Origin: Candidatus Nanopelagicales bacterium
GTDB lineage: Bacteria; Actinomycetota; Actinomycetes; S36-B12
DNA length: 32,935 nucleotides
Reading direction: 5' to 3'
NCBI GenBank assembly: GCA_017857175.1
Contig: JAFMDS010000020.1
Span: forward strand, 1-32,935
Part shown: piece by piece, positions 17,481 to 24,873 of the stretch
How the letters are laid out: each line of letters begins with the position of its first letter
Numbering within the stretch: position 1 is the stretch's first letter
Program-made: the position numbers and the translations under genes
Notes under the pieces: generated by a model
What the model was told of the DNA's origin: nothing
Seen by the model: only the letters and a program-made list of their open reading frames with translations
Database searches by the model: none

Positions 17481-17493
17481 GCGCACCGTGCGC
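17481..17493. promoter_or_regulatory. Palindromic operator candidate for the LacI-type regulator
   Basis: GCGCA-CCG-TGCGC is a perfect 5-3-5 inverted repeat. It lies about 7-19 nt downstream of the start site expected from the minus-strand TAGGGT hexamer at 17506-17511. That is a classical position for a repressor site, and the operon below encodes a LacI-family protein. The assignment is inferred from position and symmetry. Confidence 0.35.
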
Positions 17494-17505
17494 CAACAGG
17501 ATCGC

Positions 17506-17511
17506 ACCCTA
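17506..17511 (-). promoter_or_regulatory. Putative -10 element of the binding-protein/MFS/lacI/AKR operon
   Basis: TAGGGT on the minus strand, about 72 nt upstream of the translation start at 17433. No convincing -35 is seen at 16-18 bp. It faces away from the livJ-type promoter in the same divergent region. Confidence 0.3.
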
Positions 17512-17552
17512 CTCCCTCGTAGGAATCATTTTGGAAACAAATTGGGCAAAGT

Positions 17553-17583
17553 CATTGACAAATGATTCAGGAAGAGACATTCT
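17553..17583 (+). promoter_or_regulatory. Promoter of the Liv-type ABC operon with overlapping inverted repeat
   Basis: A perfect -35 TTGACA (17555-17560) with a weak -10 CATTCT (17578-17583) at 17-bp spacing. The -35 is embedded in TCATT-GACA-AATGA (17553-17566), a 5-bp inverted repeat that could be a regulator site. The predicted start lies about 30 nt before the livJ-type ATG. Confidence 0.45.
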
Positions 17584-17621
17584 CCCGTTATGCAATCGAT
17601 TGCGATACCAGGAGGTCACGC

Positions 17622-18911
17622 ATGAAACACGGAAAATTAGGTGCACGAGGACGCATTGGCGCGCTCGTTGCATCACTCGCAGTAGTAAGTCTGGTTGCCA
17701 GCGCTTGCAGCTCAAGCGATGGCGGCTCGGATGCAGCTACGGGAACTGAATCGGCTGCGGAAACGACCGCAGAAGAATCAGCAGCAAGTGAAGATCCGAT
17801 CCGTATCGGTATCTCACTGCCGCTGACCGGTGATTTCTCGCAGCCTGGTGGAGAGGCCCAGAAGGGTTACAACGCATGGGCAGCTGTTACCAATGCAAAT
17901 GGTGGTCTTCTCGGCCGCCAAGTTGAGCTTGTTGTCCTCGACGACGCAAGTAGCCAAGAGCAGGTTGTGACTGACTACAACCGACTCATCAACGAGGAGA
18001 AGGTTGATCTTCTTCTTGGAACATTCTCATCATTGTTGAACTACCCAGCTTCGGCCGTGGCAGAGAACAATGAAATGGTCCTCATCGCCCCTGCGGGTGG
18101 ATCGCCCAAGATTTTTGAGCAGAACTTCAAGTACTACTTCTTTGCTCAGCAGGCAACTGCACCTAATCAGGCGAACCCATTTGTAGCGACCATCGCTGCA
18201 CTCCCAGACGATCAGAAGCCCAAGACGGCTGCATATGCCATTCAGGATGACCCTTTTGCCGCACCGGTAATTGAGTCAATGCAGGCTCAGCTTGAGGCAA
18301 TGGGTGTTGAGACCGTCTACTCGGAGATGTACCCACCAGAGACAACGAACTTCCAGCCTCTCGCCAGCGCAATTGCTGCCGCTAAGCCAGATCTCGTTGC
18401 TCAGGGTGCCGTGTTCGAAGACGGTGTTAACTTGGTCAAGAGCATGATTCAGGTTGGCTTCTCGCCAAACATCTTGTTCCAGACATCTGCTCCAAGTAAC
18501 GGTGCTCAGTTCACCGATGCAATTGGTACAGGTAACCAAGACGGCATCTTCTACGCAGTGTCATGGAGTGAAAAGGCTCCAACACCAGGCAACGCTGAAT
18601 TCCTTGCAGAATACGAAGCCCAAAATGGACCCGGTATTCCCGCTGAGGATGCAGCAGATGCGTATGCAGCAGCTGAAGTACTTGCCGCTGCTGTTACAGC
18701 AACAGGTGGTTTGGATAACCCAACCATCATGGAATGGTTGCACGCTAACCCAGTAACAACGATCCTTGGTGAATTGTCATGGGATGAGATTGGACGCCCA
18801 CAGGGTGAGTTCCTTCTCGCTCAATGGCAAGGAGACACGGTGAACATCGTTGCTCCTGCAATTGCAGCAACGACTGATTCGATCACCATGCCAAAACCGG
18901 CCTGGAAGTAA
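17622..18911 (+). CDS. Branched-chain-amino-acid-type ABC transporter substrate-binding lipoprotein
   Basis: A 429-residue lipoprotein of the LivJ/type 1 periplasmic-binding fold. A signal peptide with lipobox LVASAC (Cys29) is followed by a Ser/Ala/Glu-rich spacer. The binding domain starts at IRIGISLPLTGDFSQPGGEAQKGYNAW, with GLLGRQVELVVLDDASSQEQV and LLLGTFSSLLNYPASAVAE. ATG 17622 is chosen over the longer frame from 17562 because AGGAGG lies directly upstream and the signal peptide starts there. The family also binds amides, urea, short peptides and aromatic acids, so the ligand is open. First gene of the liv-type operon. Confidence 0.92.
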   Translation: MKHGKLGARGRIGALVASLAVVSLVASACSSSDGGSDAATGTESAAETTAEESAASEDPIRIGISLPLTGDFSQPGGEAQKGYNAWAAVTNANGGLLGRQVELVVLDDASSQEQVVTDYNRLINEEKVDLLLGTFSSLLNYPASAVAENNEMVLIAPAGGSPKIFEQNFKYYFFAQQATAPNQANPFVATIAALPDDQKPKTAAYAIQDDPFAAPVIESMQAQLEAMGVETVYSEMYPPETTNFQPLASAIAAAKPDLVAQGAVFEDGVNLVKSMIQVGFSPNILFQTSAPSNGAQFTDAIGTGNQDGIFYAVSWSEKAPTPGNAEFLAEYEAQNGPGIPAEDAADAYAAAEVLAAAVTATGGLDNPTIMEWLHANPVTTILGELSWDEIGRPQGEFLLAQWQGDTVNIVAPAIAATTDSITMPKPAWK

Positions 18912-18940
18912 CTGGCACTGCAGTAACCAAAAATTAAGTC

Positions 18941-18985
18941 TGAGTGGTGGGTGGCCCGTCCCCCCGTAAGGTCACCCACCACTCA
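18941..18985 (+). terminator. Strong intercistronic hairpin after the binding-protein gene
   Basis: A perfect 13-bp stem (18941-18953 with 18973-18985; left arm TGAGTGGTGGGTG), extendable by three inner pairs. No T-run follows it on the plus strand. On the minus strand it is followed by a T-rich stretch. It probably acts as a partial terminator or 3' stabiliser that keeps binding-protein mRNA more abundant than the permease mRNA. The 234-bp gap 18912-19145 otherwise holds only the 14-bp repeats and the livH-type ribosome-binding site. Confidence 0.65.
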
Positions 18986-19046
18986 CCCCCACCAGCTCTA
19001 AGCAGTGAACTTCATTCAAACTTTTTATCCGTACAAGTTCAAATCA

Positions 19047-19102
19047 ACGATTTCAAGCTCAAGATTTCAACTAAACGATTTCAACTAAACGATTTCATAT
19101 CA
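19047..19102 (+). repeat. Four 14-bp tandem units upstream of the permease gene
   Basis: Consecutive 14-mers: ACGATTTCAAGCTC, AAGATTTCAACTAA, ACGATTTCAACTAA and ACGATTTCATATCA, all sharing GATTTCA at the same phase. They sit between the hairpin and the Shine-Dalgarno GAGGAGGA (19132-19139). They might be a slippage product, a protein-binding array or an mRNA spacer. Confidence 0.8.
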
Positions 19103-19145
19103 GCGATACCGATCGCGACGCTAAATTCCCCGAGGAGGACTCACC

Positions 19146-20018
19146 GTGCAGATAGTGCAGGTACTTGCCTACGGAATCTTGTTAGGGGGGATTTATGCAC
19201 TCTTGGCTTCCGGGGTGACTCTCATTTTTGGAGTCCTTGACGTTGTTAACGTTGCGCAGGGAGCATTCCTAGTTTTTAGTGCGCTCTTCACTTGGCAGAT
19301 CTGGGACATGTTCGGAATCGAACCACTCCTGTTGATCCCAGTAATGGGCGCAATGATGGGGCTCATTGGCTGGGCCATCTACCGAGGCATGTTGATTCGA
19401 GTTGCGCCCCAAGGGCCTGGCATGACGGTGCTCCTGATGTTTGGCGTTGCTCTCACCATGGAGGGAATCCTCAACCTTGGCTTTGGTAACAAGTTCAAGT
19501 CAGTCACGCCAGCTTATTTCACGCAGTCCCTCAATATCGGGGAGATCGTTCTCCCGTATCCACAATTAATTTCGGGCGTTCTCGCAATTGTTGTTCTTGG
19601 TGCGATCTACGCTTATCTGCGCTTCTCGTGGGCGGGACGTGCGCTGCGTGCCTCGTCTCAAAATCGTGATGGTGCAGCACTCGTTGGCATCTCGCACAAA
19701 AAAGCAGCTGGATTTGCATTCGCAATAGGAGCTGCCACTGCTGGTGTTGGTGGTGTGCTCCTTGCGATCATGTATCCGATTTTCCCCGCAACCCACTATG
19801 AATGGATCGCGCGGCTACTGGGCGTAGTTGTACTTGGTGGTTTTGGAAGCATCCCGGGCGCAATAATTGCGGCCCTGCTCCTGGGCACCATGGAGTCTTT
19901 CGCGGCCACATTTGTTCCGCAGTGGGCTCCACTGTTCTTCTACGGAACGATTTTGCTCATCTTGGTGTTTCGCCCTCAGGGAATCATGGGTTCTAAGACT
20001 CGAGAGGACGTGGCGTGA
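19146..20018 (+). CDS. Liv-type ABC transporter permease (LivH-like)
   Basis: A 290-residue inner-membrane permease with about eight helices. The N-terminus LAYGILLGGIYALLASGVTLIFGV is the LivH hallmark, followed by DVVNVAQGAFLVFSALFTW. The C-terminal coupling region GVVVLGGFGSIPGAIIAALLLG is also typical. The GTG start is preceded by GAGGAGGA at about 7 nt. It pairs with the LivM half of the next gene to form the translocation channel. The stop overlaps the next start. Confidence 0.93.
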   Translation: MQIVQVLAYGILLGGIYALLASGVTLIFGVLDVVNVAQGAFLVFSALFTWQIWDMFGIEPLLLIPVMGAMMGLIGWAIYRGMLIRVAPQGPGMTVLLMFGVALTMEGILNLGFGNKFKSVTPAYFTQSLNIGEIVLPYPQLISGVLAIVVLGAIYAYLRFSWAGRALRASSQNRDGAALVGISHKKAAGFAFAIGAATAGVGGVLLAIMYPIFPATHYEWIARLLGVVVLGGFGSIPGAIIAALLLGTMESFAATFVPQWAPLFFYGTILLILVFRPQGIMGSKTREDVA

Positions 20019-21832
20019 TGCACAAATTGAGAGAACCGCGCGTTTTTGTACCGCTGCTCCTGCTATTGGTACTGGCGCTCTTCCCCATCTTGCTGCCTGA
20101 TAGCACCTACGAGGAGTCTGTCCTCATTGCCTGCTTCCTCCTAGCCATCATGGCCTCGGGCTGGAACCTCATTTCAGGTCTTGCAGGCTATGTATCCCTC
20201 GGACACAGCGTGTATCTCGGTATCGGTATGTACACCGGAGCCATTCTTTCCAAAGCCTGGGGCATCGAACCGATGTACCTCATGCCATTGGGCGGAGTCT
20301 TCGCGGCGCTTGTGGCGATCGGGGTCGGAGCAATTGTGCTGCGCTCCCGCAGCCATGCTTTCGTGATCATCACGATCGCAGTCCTGTGGTCCGTGCAGTT
20401 GCTCGCACAGGTTGCAAAACCCATTACAGGTGGCGCTGACGGAATCGTCGTTCCACCACCAGCATGGGCAAAGGAACTTGGAAATATTCCTTACTACTAC
20501 ATGTTTTTTGCCGTGCTCTTACTGACCATTCTGTTGGCCTGGTTCGTTATGAACTCTCGCCTCGGTGCTGGTTTGGTTGCTATTCGTAATGATGAAGGTA
20601 AAGCGGCTTCGATCGGTATCAACACAACGCTCTACAAAATCACCGCGTATGCGTTGAGTGCTATCCCTTTCGGAGTGGCTGGCGCACTTTATGGCCAATA
20701 CCTGTCATTTGTTAACCCAATTGGAGCCTTCGGCATTCTCACGAGCGTCATCTTGGTACTTGCCGCACTGGTTGGTGGTCGAGGAACTCTATGGGGTCCT
20801 GTCATCGGTGGGTTCATCATCGCTCTTGCCAATGAATTTGCCACAGTAAGTGCTGGTGGCGTCAGCGCCCGTGTTTTGATCATGGGAATTGTTTTGATCC
20901 TGGTTGTCATGTTCTTGCCTGCAGGTTTGTTGCCCACAATCTCGGCAGCTATCAAGCGCCGCAGAGAAAAAGGCGACACGGTTAAGTTCATTGATCAAAC
21001 AGCGATTGCGAACTCTCGTACCGAGGTGGATACCTCGGCCATTTCGACTCGCATGAGCACGACATCAAAGGTAGAGAATATTCTCGAAGTCCGAGATGTT
21101 GTGAAAACATTTGGTGGCGTGCGCGCAGTGGATGGAGTTTCACTCACAGTTGAGCGAGGCACGATCACGGGACTTATTGGGCCTAATGGCTCAGGCAAAA
21201 CAACGTTGTTCAACTGCATGACGGGAACGTTTACGCCAACGAGTGGCACAGTGTTGCTCGATGGGGAGAACATCACCAAAGATCGAGTGTGGACACGTGC
21301 GCATGAAGGTCTTGGGCGAACATTCCAAATTACTCGATTGTTCAAGTCAATGACCGTGTTGGACAACCTCGTTGCTCCTCTGGAGAAAACTTCAGCTAAG
21401 CAAATGGTTGCCGGTCGATATTCGGGTGAGGAAGTGGACCGCGCTCGCGAGATCCTCGACTTCATGGGTCTGTCGCAATTTGAAAAACAGAATGCGGCTG
21501 CACTGAGCTTTGGTCAGCAGAAACTTGTTGAACTCGCACAGGTGCTCATGTTGCGACCAAGCATCATTTTGCTCGATGAGCCCGCAAGCGGTATCAACCC
21601 GACGTTGATTGAGAAGCTGGCCAATGTCATCAGGCGACTCAATGAAGCTGGAACAACAGTTCTCATTGTTGAACACAACATCCCGCTGGTGTTGAGTCTT
21701 TGCAGCAAAGTCCATGTCCTCGCTGCAGGCCAGGTTCTCACTTCCGGAACCCCTGAAGAAATTCGGAACGACCCCCTTGTTATTGAGGCATACCTCGGTC
21801 CTGATCACCTGTTGGAGGCTCCCAGTGTCTGA
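20018..21832 (+). CDS. Fused Liv-type permease and ATPase (LivM-LivG fusion)
   Basis: A single chain of 604 residues. Residues 1 to about 315 form a LivM-like permease (SGWNLISGLAGYVSLGHSVYLGIG; GGRGTLWGPVIGGFIIAL). After a polar linker of about 35 residues comes a complete LivG-like ABC ATPase: Walker A GPNGSGKTTLF (about residues 388-398), signature LSFGQQKLVELAQ, Walker B IILLDEPASGINP and H-loop VEHNIP. An ATG at 21053 lies at the junction but has no ribosome-binding site, so I read this as a true fusion. The start is ATG 20018 (one-base overlap with the previous TGA) or GTG 20015. Such fusions are known but less usual than separate genes. Confidence 0.92.
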   Translation: MHKLREPRVFVPLLLLLVLALFPILLPDSTYEESVLIACFLLAIMASGWNLISGLAGYVSLGHSVYLGIGMYTGAILSKAWGIEPMYLMPLGGVFAALVAIGVGAIVLRSRSHAFVIITIAVLWSVQLLAQVAKPITGGADGIVVPPPAWAKELGNIPYYYMFFAVLLLTILLAWFVMNSRLGAGLVAIRNDEGKAASIGINTTLYKITAYALSAIPFGVAGALYGQYLSFVNPIGAFGILTSVILVLAALVGGRGTLWGPVIGGFIIALANEFATVSAGGVSARVLIMGIVLILVVMFLPAGLLPTISAAIKRRREKGDTVKFIDQTAIANSRTEVDTSAISTRMSTTSKVENILEVRDVVKTFGGVRAVDGVSLTVERGTITGLIGPNGSGKTTLFNCMTGTFTPTSGTVLLDGENITKDRVWTRAHEGLGRTFQITRLFKSMTVLDNLVAPLEKTSAKQMVAGRYSGEEVDRAREILDFMGLSQFEKQNAAALSFGQQKLVELAQVLMLRPSIILLDEPASGINPTLIEKLANVIRRLNEAGTTVLIVEHNIPLVLSLCSKVHVLAAGQVLTSGTPEEIRNDPLVIEAYLGPDHLLEAPSV

Positions 21833-22559
21833 GTCAACTGTTCTCACAATGGACAAAGTCGAAGCCGGATACGGCGGCGGCTTGGTGCTCCAAGGTTTAT
21901 CGCTCGAATTGACCAAGGGAACCATTACCTGCATTGTTGGTCCCAATGGTGCAGGCAAGAGCACTGTCCTTCGAGTCATCAGTGGTTTGCTCAAGCCATC
22001 AAGTGGCACGGTGACCTTGGGCTCTGAGGCCATTGGTGGCAAGGCTCCCGCAGATATTTTGCGCATGGGTGTTGCGCAGGTTCCTCAGAGTGGTGCACTT
22101 TTCCCTGACATGAGCGTTCACGAGAACGTCTTGTTGGGTGGCTATCCAATTCGTAGAGAACGTGCGCTCCTGAAATCGCGCATCGCGATGGTTGAAGAAA
22201 TGATGCCAATTGTTAAAGAGCGTGCCCATGACAAAGCAGGAAACCTGTCTGGTGGGCAACGACGCATGGTGGAAATTAGTCGAGCTTTGATTCTTGATCC
22301 TTCTCTCGTATTGATGGACGAGCCATCCTTGGGCCTGGACCCAAAGTCAGTGGCCAAAGTCGCTGCAGTAATTCGCAATATGGCCAGCGAGGGTCGCACG
22401 GTTTTGCTCGTTGAGCAGAATGTTCGGCTCGGCATGAACCTCGCGACCCATGGTGTCGTCATGGAACAAGGAACTGTGCGACTAACAGGAGACTCTGCAG
22501 GTATCGCTGACAATCCTGAGGTTGCATCCATGTATCTGGGCAAGGCGATCGGGAAGTAA
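21825..22559 (+). CDS. Liv-type ABC transporter ATPase (LivF-like)
   Basis: A 244-residue ATPase, the second nucleotide-binding subunit of the importer. Walker A GPNGAGKST (about residue 39), signature LSGGQRRMVEISRAL (about 140), Walker B LVLMDEPSLGLDP (about 161) and a Q in VEQNVRLG in the H-loop position, as in LivF. I place the start at GTG 21825 (VSESTVLTMDKVEAGYGG), which follows TTGGAGG by 6 nt and overlaps the previous stop by 8 bp. A longer frame starting at 21714 lies wholly inside the upstream gene. End of the liv-type operon; a convergent gene ends 26 bp downstream. Confidence 0.93.
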   Translation: MSESTVLTMDKVEAGYGGGLVLQGLSLELTKGTITCIVGPNGAGKSTVLRVISGLLKPSSGTVTLGSEAIGGKAPADILRMGVAQVPQSGALFPDMSVHENVLLGGYPIRRERALLKSRIAMVEEMMPIVKERAHDKAGNLSGGQRRMVEISRALILDPSLVLMDEPSLGLDPKSVAKVAAVIRNMASEGRTVLLVEQNVRLGMNLATHGVVMEQGTVRLTGDSAGIADNPEVASMYLGKAIGK

Positions 22560-22585
22560 CAATGAACCGGCCTAACTCAACGATG

Positions 22586-23701
22586 TTAAACGGTGATAAG
22601 TCCAGTCGGCAAGGTGTGCATGTCAGCTATGCCGGTACTAGTAACAACGACGAGTTCACCAGTTTGCACGCCGGCCGAGTGGTCAATAAGCGTCACATTG
22701 GGTTGAATGACCAGCGCCATGCCCGCACTCAAATCCATGTTGGGGGAGTGGCGCGGTGTTCTCGAGCTGGACGTTCCAACGGGCTCAAGGTAACCCATGC
22801 CAAAGCCATGGAACAGGTCATCCGTCGTTGTAAATCCGCTGTTTTCAATCGTCTGGGAAATCAAAATGAGCTCTTGAGTATTTACTCCAGGCGCAATGGC
22901 GGACTTGATGTCTGCTTTGACCAGTTCGGCAACAGCAATGAGAGATGGATAGGGATCAATGGGTTCTCCCAGCGAAACAGTTCTCAAGATTTGACCCGGG
23001 TACTCGGGTGCGATTGCGGCACTGAGTTCAAAAGTAACAACAGAACCCTTGCTCAAAACTCGGCCCTCAGGGAATTGGCTGGGAACATCGCGGTCCGGGT
23101 TATGCATATCGGTGACGCAGATGTAGCAGATGTAGTCACGCCCGCCAGCTCGTGTGTAAGCGTCCTTGGCCGCAGCCAACAGGTCCCAGTCTCTGGTTCC
23201 GGGCACGCAGGCATCAATCAAGGCTTGCGCGGCAATGTCGCTGACCGAGCCTCCAAGTTGCAAAGCAGCGATCTCCTCATTGGACTTGATCATTCGAAGG
23301 CCTGCATGTTCCTTGTCCATCGGAATGAGAGCAATTCCGTTGGTATCAGCGTGTTTCCTCACTCGAGGGTCAACAGGTCCAAGTGTGGCGACGCGGGAAC
23401 TCCTACCCGAGAAAAGATCTTGAATCCAGTCACCGTGCAACTCATGGATTGCACAATCACGCAAAATTCTCCGGGCGTAGGGCACGTGATTGGGAAACTG
23501 AATCCACAGATGAGTGTCATTACGATCGATGGCACACACGGCTGCGCGTGTGACAGACCATCCGGTCAAGTATGTGACGGCGACTCCACTTCGGTTTTCT
23601 CCGAAGGCGATGACACTGTCACACCCAAGCTCGGCTGCCAGTGCCAAAGTTTGAATCTTTCGATTGGAATATTCGGTGTCGGAAAATTCAAAGGTCAGCA
23701 T
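22586..23701 (-). CDS. M24 (pita-bread fold) protein, creatinase-like, metal ligands lost
   Basis: A 371-residue protein with a creatinase-type N-terminal domain (residues 1 to about 140) and an M24 C-terminal domain. The M24 landmarks are recognisable but most metal ligands are replaced. By alignment to the usual motifs, the first Asp is Glu225 (VVTFELSA), the second Asp is Gln237 (GQILRT), the first Glu is Gln333 (VIQPN) and the last Glu is Gly348 (GVQTGEL). His298 in FHGFGMGYLEP is kept. Creatinase and related amidino/amide hydrolases on this fold work without metal and use such a His. A C-N hydrolase of that kind is therefore more likely than a metallo-aminopeptidase, but the substrate is unknown. 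The start follows a GATACT hexamer by 6 nt. Confidence 0.82.
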   Translation of the reverse strand: MLTFEFSDTEYSNRKIQTLALAAELGCDSVIAFGENRSGVAVTYLTGWSVTRAAVCAIDRNDTHLWIQFPNHVPYARRILRDCAIHELHGDWIQDLFSGRSSRVATLGPVDPRVRKHADTNGIALIPMDKEHAGLRMIKSNEEIAALQLGGSVSDIAAQALIDACVPGTRDWDLLAAAKDAYTRAGGRDYICYICVTDMHNPDRDVPSQFPEGRVLSKGSVVTFELSAAIAPEYPGQILRTVSLGEPIDPYPSLIAVAELVKADIKSAIAPGVNTQELILISQTIENSGFTTTDDLFHGFGMGYLEPVGTSSSRTPRHSPNMDLSAGMALVIQPNVTLIDHSAGVQTGELVVVTSTGIADMHTLPTGLITV

Positions 23702-23707
23702 GGCTTA

Positions 23708-23713
23708 AGTATC
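23708..23713 (-). promoter_or_regulatory. -10-like element for leaderless M24-protein transcript
   Basis: On the minus strand GATACT is followed by six bases and the ATG at 23701. The first base departs from TAnnnT, but the conserved A2 and T6 are kept. It lies in the 35-bp divergent gap with the hydrolase gene. Confidence 0.35.
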
Positions 23714-23736
23714 CAGATGGAAAGGCAGCTCTGCGC

Positions 23737-24819
23737 ATGAATTCGTCAACAAGTGATCAACGCGACACTTTGGTCCAAGAAGCCACGGCTCATTGGGCTC
23801 CGCGGTTCACCACCAATGGTGTTGCCGTCTCCGACTTCAATTCCATTACTGCAGCAGTAATGAATTGGAGTGATTGGGCGGATGCTTGGGCCGAGGCCGG
23901 AGCTAAACAGGAAGCACTTGGACGCGAAGCTTTGGCAGAAGGAAGACTTCGCTCCGCTGGCAATCACCTTTCGACTGCAGCGGTTTATTACCACTTTGGA
24001 AAATTCGTATTTGTCGATTACCCGGATAAAATGCGCGAAGTACACGCGCGCGCGGTGGACTCACTCAATGAGGCTTTGCCTTATCTCTCCCCCGCAGGGG
24101 AGCGCGTGCTGATCCCTTTTGAAGGGACATCGCTACCCGCAATCTTGAGAAAACCGCAGGGAGTTGATCAACCACCAATCGTCATAATGATCAGTGGGCT
24201 TGATTCGACCAAAGAAGAATTGCGCAGCACCGAACAACTTTTCTTGGAGCGCGGAATGGCAACACTTGCAGTCGATGGTCCAGGCCAAGGTGAAAGTGAG
24301 TATGAACTCCCCATCCGCGGAGATTGGGAAGTCGTGGGAACCGCCATCGTTGACTGGATCGAGTCCCGTGACGACATTGATGCAGACCGAATTGGTGTAT
24401 GGGGGGTCTCTCTCGGTGGCTACTATGCACCGCGCATGGTGAGCGGCGAGCATCGAATCAAAGCATGCGCCGCACTCGCTGGTCCATACGACTGGCAAGA
24501 AGTGTGGGATCAGCTGCCGGAATTGACTCGCCGTACTTTTACCGCGCGATCGCACTTGAGCACTCAAGAGGAAGCGCGGGTTTACGCAAAGAACTTGTCA
24601 CTTGAAGGGCGCACCCAAGACATTGAATGCCCCCTTCTCATTATTTTCGGTGCCAAGGATCGTCTTATTCCCAAGGAAGGGGCCGAGCGATTAGCACAGG
24701 AAACAGGGGCAACGCTGCTGATGCTGCCTGATGGAAATCACGGATGCATGAATGTTGCCGCAAAGCACCGCAATAAGACAGCTGATTGGCTTGCTACACA
24801 TCTCCACGCAACTAACTAA
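23737..24819 (+). CDS. Alpha/beta hydrolase, 2,6-dihydroxypseudooxynicotine hydrolase/FrsA-like
   Basis: A 360-residue hydrolase with an N-terminal helical cap (about residues 40-125) and a C-terminal alpha/beta core. The triad is visible: Ser225 in GVSLGG, Asp308 in FGAKDRLIP and His335 in PDGNHGC. The GLDSTKEE stretch (about 154-161) is characteristic of the DHPON-hydrolase/FrsA group, in which the Glu takes part in C-C or ester bond cleavage. AVDGPGQGESE is also typical. The start at 23737 is preferred over an in-frame ATG at 23641, which would extend into the M24 gene; GGAAAGG lies 11 nt upstream. Its neighbours (M24 protein, beta-hydroxyacid dehydrogenase) suggest a small-molecule breakdown pathway. 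Confidence 0.87.
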   Translation: MNSSTSDQRDTLVQEATAHWAPRFTTNGVAVSDFNSITAAVMNWSDWADAWAEAGAKQEALGREALAEGRLRSAGNHLSTAAVYYHFGKFVFVDYPDKMREVHARAVDSLNEALPYLSPAGERVLIPFEGTSLPAILRKPQGVDQPPIVIMISGLDSTKEELRSTEQLFLERGMATLAVDGPGQGESEYELPIRGDWEVVGTAIVDWIESRDDIDADRIGVWGVSLGGYYAPRMVSGEHRIKACAALAGPYDWQEVWDQLPELTRRTFTARSHLSTQEEARVYAKNLSLEGRTQDIECPLLIIFGAKDRLIPKEGAERLAQETGATLLMLPDGNHGCMNVAAKHRNKTADWLATHLHATN

Positions 24820-24873
24820 TAAATACGCACAAGCAAGATAACTCACACGGATGAATTACGAAGGGGTATGAAA

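Noticed and set aside
19047-19102. Short repeats as a CRISPR array
   Set aside because: Units are contiguous 14-mers with no spacers, and there are no cas genes.
21053-21832. A separate LivG gene starting at the ATG at 21053
   Set aside because: There is no ribosome-binding site and no stop between the permease and ATPase parts; one continuous frame is the simpler reading.
21392-22066. Minus-strand frame of 224 codons across the LivG/LivF junction
   Set aside because: It is antisense to conserved ABC ATPase motifs in two genes; no domain or start signal is visible.
22562-23740. A 392-codon plus-strand frame starting just after the livF-type stop
   Set aside because: It is antisense to the M24 gene, whose translation shows clear M24 landmarks. 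The plus-strand translation has no recognisable domain and an unnatural composition (many Asn, Arg, Ser, Cys).
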